From contig NZ_QWGG01000014.1 in assembly GCF_003730195.1 (NCBI RefSeq), positions 1 through 64,000 of the forward strand: a stretch of 64,000 nt of DNA, written 5' to 3'. The position numbers were made by a program, and so were the translations under genes. Origin of the DNA: Halosimplex salinum (GTDB lineage Archaea; Halobacteriota; Halobacteria; Halobacteriales; Haloarculaceae). Under the pieces are notes generated by a model. The model did not search any database and was not told the DNA's origin. It saw only the letters and a list, made by a program, of their open reading frames with translations. The stretch's first letter is position 1. Every line of letters starts with the position of its first letter. Shown here one piece after another: positions 61,456 to 64,000 of the stretch.

Positions 61456-61845
61456 TCAGATGATGCCGCCGATGACGAGTAGTCCGACGACGAGCAGCAG
61501 CGTCGCGACCACGCTCCCACCGGCCAGCCACTTGTTCTCCATCGCTTTCTCGTGGAGGGGCATGTCGGCGTACTCCTCGCGGAACGCTTCGAGGTTCTCC
61601 TCGTCGTAGAAGTACTTCGTCTTCAGCGCGAACCGCTCGGTGACTGCACAGCCCGTACAGATCGGCTCACCTTCCAGCCGCTCCGTTTTGATGTGGCTGG
61701 TGCAGGCGATGGCCCCGCAGTTCGGACAGTACGTGTACGTCTCGTCGACGCCACTCGTGTCACAGTGGACGCACCGATGGATGCCGTCCTCGGCGGTCAC
61801 TCGTGACGGGCCTGCCGTGTAGTACTCGTAGGGATAGGTGTACTC
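61456..61845 (-). pseudogene. C-terminal zinc-finger and membrane part of the interrupted Mrr-like gene
   Basis: In the same frame as the Mrr-like gene, after its TAG at 61846-61848. Reads EYTYPYEYYTAGPSRVTAEDG, then a zinc finger (CVHCDTSG ... CPNCGAIAC ... CTGC), a charged helix and a C-terminal membrane segment (GSVVATLLLVVGLLVIGGII). No ATG lies near the start; only a GTG at 61800 exists. The part looks like a native tail split from the nuclease by a premature stop. Confidence 0.65.
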
Positions 61846-62820
61846 CTAGATGTCGGTGGTGTGCCGAACCGCGGGGAGGTACACCGGTTCGATCGACTGG
61901 ACGGAGATATCCGAGCGGTTCGGCTCGCAGGTCTTGTTGTACGTGACGTTGTTGTCGCCGGTGTAGGTGACCGTCGTCGTGTGATGCTGCTGGAGTCGCT
62001 TGACGGCCCACTCCTTGTACTCCGTTTGGGTCTGCCCGTACCGCCGCTCCTCGACGTCGTCGAACACCTCTCCGAACTGCTCGGTGTCGAGGTCGACCGT
62101 CGCGTGGAGGTTCTCGGTGACCAGCGTCGCGACGTCTTCATCGACGACCTGCGGCTGCCCGCGCTCGGCGTGGGCGACGAATCGCGATCGGTCGTTGATC
62201 CGGTGGATGACGCCCACCGACGTCTCGAAGACGGCGTTCGTGTCCGCGGTGACCGCGACCACCGGGCGGAACGTCACCGATGAGTGCGGTTCTAGGAGGT
62301 CGGCGGCCTCGATGTTCTCGATGTCGCGGAACGCCTCCGTGACTGGCGCGTCGACGTCGGCAGCCGGGTCGTACGGGCGTAGGGTCTCGTCGCAGAGAAT
62401 CTCGATGCGACCGTTGTAGAGGTCGAGGCCGATCTCGTCCGCAATCTCCCGGAGATCCTCGCCGTCGAGCAGCTCGATTGGATGGGGGTCGTCGTTCTGC
62501 TGGAGGCGGTCGGCGTACTCCTGAGCAGGGTTCGTAAACCGGCCGGTCGTGACGACCATTCCGCGTTTCGGGCCGTCGAAGTCGAACGTCGCGATCGCCG
62601 AATGGAGCTTCTGGACGACCGGCCGCCCGACTGTCCCCGTGTGCTTGCACTCGACGATGATCGCACGCCGGGTGCCGTCGACGACCTCCTCCATGATGAC
62701 GTCGCGACCCTCGTCAGCCGTGCGGTCGGCCTGGCGGACGTTCTCGTAGCCGAGGTTGCGAAACACGTCCTCCATCACGTCCTCGAACTCGAACCCCGAG
62801 AGATCGTCCAGTACAGCCAT
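61846..62820 (-). CDS. Mrr-like restriction endonuclease, interrupted by in-frame stop
   Basis: 324 residues from ATG 62820 (MAVLDDLSGFEFEDVMEDVFRNLGY). The N-terminal 100 residues match the Mrr catalytic domain: FEFEDVMEDVFRNLGYENV, GRDVI and AIIVECKHT (D then ECK of PD-(D/E)xK). The rest is a domain of unknown fold. The frame ends at TAG 61846-61848 and continues open on the other side. Mrr-type enzymes cut modified DNA; here it may be inactive or shortened. Confidence 0.75.
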   Translation of the reverse strand: MAVLDDLSGFEFEDVMEDVFRNLGYENVRQADRTADEGRDVIMEEVVDGTRRAIIVECKHTGTVGRPVVQKLHSAIATFDFDGPKRGMVVTTGRFTNPAQEYADRLQQNDDPHPIELLDGEDLREIADEIGLDLYNGRIEILCDETLRPYDPAADVDAPVTEAFRDIENIEAADLLEPHSSVTFRPVVAVTADTNAVFETSVGVIHRINDRSRFVAHAERGQPQVVDEDVATLVTENLHATVDLDTEQFGEVFDDVEERRYGQTQTEYKEWAVKRLQQHHTTTVTYTGDNNVTYNKTCEPNRSDISVQSIEPVYLPAVRHTTDI

Positions 62821-62891
62821 CCTCAATTATGTGAACAGTACGTTGCAACTGCCAAATACGTTGCCGAACGCTACGCCGTCCTGTTTGTTGA

Positions 62892-62914
62892 ACCCCTGAG
62901 AGGGGTGCGGGGGT
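62892..62914 (+). promoter_or_regulatory. GGGTG-loop hairpin leader, copy 8
   Basis: ACCCC/GGGGT stem with loop core GAGAGGGGTGC, 24 bases before the ATG at 62939. Confidence 0.55.
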
Positions 62915-62938
62915 CACCGAACCGCCCGCGAGCAACGA

Positions 62939-63625
62939 ATGAACGGGAATGTACCTGCAGCCAGTTCGGAATCCGTTTCAGTCGCATCGTCCGCACAGTT
63001 CCACCGAGACACAGTCGAATACGTCGGCTTCCGCGTCGACGGCCAAGCCGTCGTCCTGAACCTCTCGGAGCATCGGCGACTCTCCCTCGAGCGCAGTCTG
63101 GACCTCATCAACCACAGTCCAAGCGGGTTCGAGTGGGGGTACAGTGGTAGCGGGCCCGCCCAGCTCGCGTGCGCACTCCTACTCGACTACTACGACGACG
63201 AACAGGCCGCCCGTGAGCACTACATCGCGTTCCGGAATCAGGTGGTCTCGCAGCTGGAGTGCGACGGTACCGCGGCGTGTTGGCACCTCACCGGCGAGGA
63301 GATCGACGCCGCGATGGCGACCCTTACCGACGACGGCGTCGCCCTCCCCGACGGTGGACGGCCGTCGCCGACGCTCCCCGAGAACTGGCGAACCGTCTCC
63401 CACCCGGACCGGCGGGTCTTCCAGCGCGCTGATCGCGACCACTACATCGTACACGGGGATGGAAGCGACGAGTGGCTGGTCGTTCTCTGCAGCCAGGGCG
63501 ACCATGCGTATCCTGCCCCGCTTGCACATCGGACGGTTGCCGAGGAGGCTGACGTGGAACAGGTAATCCAGAAGCTCGCAGAGGAGAGCAACGACCTCAT
63601 CGAACCCCCAGAGGGGGAGCCCTGA
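62939..63625 (+). CDS. DUF6166-like protein
   Basis: 228 residues. The core FHRDTVEYVGFRVDGQAVVLNLSEHRRLSLERSLDLINHSPSGFEWGYSGSGPAQLACALLLDYYDDEQAAREHYIAFRNQVV is DUF6166-like (recall, unverified), common in mobile haloarchaeal DNA. The C-terminal part is acidic and without a motif. The stop overlaps the ATG of the next gene. Confidence 0.7.
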   Translation: MNGNVPAASSESVSVASSAQFHRDTVEYVGFRVDGQAVVLNLSEHRRLSLERSLDLINHSPSGFEWGYSGSGPAQLACALLLDYYDDEQAAREHYIAFRNQVVSQLECDGTAACWHLTGEEIDAAMATLTDDGVALPDGGRPSPTLPENWRTVSHPDRRVFQRADRDHYIVHGDGSDEWLVVLCSQGDHAYPAPLAHRTVAEEADVEQVIQKLAEESNDLIEPPEGEP

Positions 63626-63756
63626 TGGAGACGCTTCGACTGGCGCGAGCCACCCACCAGCTCCTCGAACGTGGGGTCGAGGCGCTCAAGAAGATCGGAC
63701 GCGAACTGGAGCGATACAACGACCGACAGGAGACCACCGACGACACCGACTCGTAA
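63625..63756 (+). CDS. small acidic/basic helical protein
   Basis: 43 residues (METLRLARATHQLLERGVEALKKIGRELERYNDR...), ATG overlapping the previous stop by one base. One amphipathic helix and an acidic tail. Function unknown; translational coupling supports it as real. Confidence 0.55.
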   Translation: METLRLARATHQLLERGVEALKKIGRELERYNDRQETTDDTDS

Positions 63757-63926
63757 CCCAACCATAGTCTGTAGACTAATGGCGGAGTGCCGGATTCCAG
63801 TATATGCAAACTCCCGAGCAGATTGACCGTACAGGGAGAAGCGAAGAGCAAAATCTGGCCGGATTTGATACAATATTGTGATTTCTTTGGCTTAAACCTA
63901 TGTTGAAAGAGACACGAGTTGGTAAT

Positions 63927-64000
63927 ATGGCGACAAGGATGGCCACCCGGCTCGAGAACTTCTTCGAGCAACGAACCGACGGGAATCTCCGAAGTATCGT
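63927..64000 (+). CDS. start of a protein, cut by the window end
   Basis: Open from ATG 63927 (MATRMATRLENFFEQRTDGNLRSIV); ATG 63900 is an alternative. The opening resembles haloarchaeal small signalling proteins I recall as DUF7522, but too little is visible to assign it. Confidence 0.45.
   Translation, partial: MATRMATRLENFFEQRTDGNLRSI

Noticed and set aside
61846-61848. TAG read as pyrrolysine
   Set aside because: No pyrrolysine genes are visible and haloarchaea generally lack them; a nonsense mutation is simpler.
1-64000. tRNA or rRNA genes
   Set aside because: No T-loop-like GTTCGAAT pattern with flanking stems and no conserved rRNA segments were recognised by eye.

Overview
The window comes from a haloarchaeon. 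The proteins are strongly acidic, genes carry archaeal TATA-like boxes close to the start codon, there is a TFIIB-type initiation factor, two HalOD1 proteins, a primase small/large-subunit-like pair, and many zinc-ribbon or hypothetical proteins of types seen on haloarchaeal plasmids. A ParA partition locus, two tyrosine recombinases, a conjugation-type operon, toxin-antitoxin pairs and no visible rRNA or tRNA suggest a megaplasmid or an integrative element. GC content changes abruptly several times, which fits a mosaic.

Layout. 1-3.1 kb: the 3' part of an Eco57I-type modification gene and a small integrase. 3.2-8.9 kb: small genes, an AbiE-like toxin/antitoxin pair with a probable operator, a field of short ACGAA-type repeats, parA and its partner. 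9.2-17.5 kb: a large integrase; a CARF-like regulator divergent from a three-gene ubiquitin-like operon (Ubl-E2 fusion, JAB-E1 fusion, KTSC protein); two CoiA-like nucleases behind a PadR regulator; a histone-fold protein. 17.5-21.5 kb: exonuclease VII subunits, and a cytochrome P450 divergent from a regulator. 21.7-35.7 kb: one tightly coupled ten-gene operon with a VirB2-like pilin candidate, an exported surface protein, a lipoprotein, a VirB6-like membrane protein, VirB4 and VirD4-like ATPases and the primase-like pair. 35.7-53.4 kb: accessory genes including a BglII-like nuclease, an RHH-PIN pair, an OB-fold protein, an exonuclease, TFB, HalOD1 proteins and a run of small genes. 53.4-60.8 kb: a K+/amino-acid transport cluster (TrkH, TrkA, APC-USP, UspA) facing an Lrp-RCK_C regulator. 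60.8-64 kb: hypotheticals and an Mrr-like nuclease interrupted by a stop codon.

Most notable: the ubiquitin-like operon at 11.38-14.42 kb, whose E2-like protein has no cysteine beyond residue 2; a recurring hairpin with a GGGTG loop placed 19-54 bases upstream of at least eight unrelated genes; the palindromic site TTAACCAAC-N24-GTTGGTTAA, found at three places each just after a stop codon; and the conjugation/primase operon. All functions are inferred from motifs read by eye; no database search was run.
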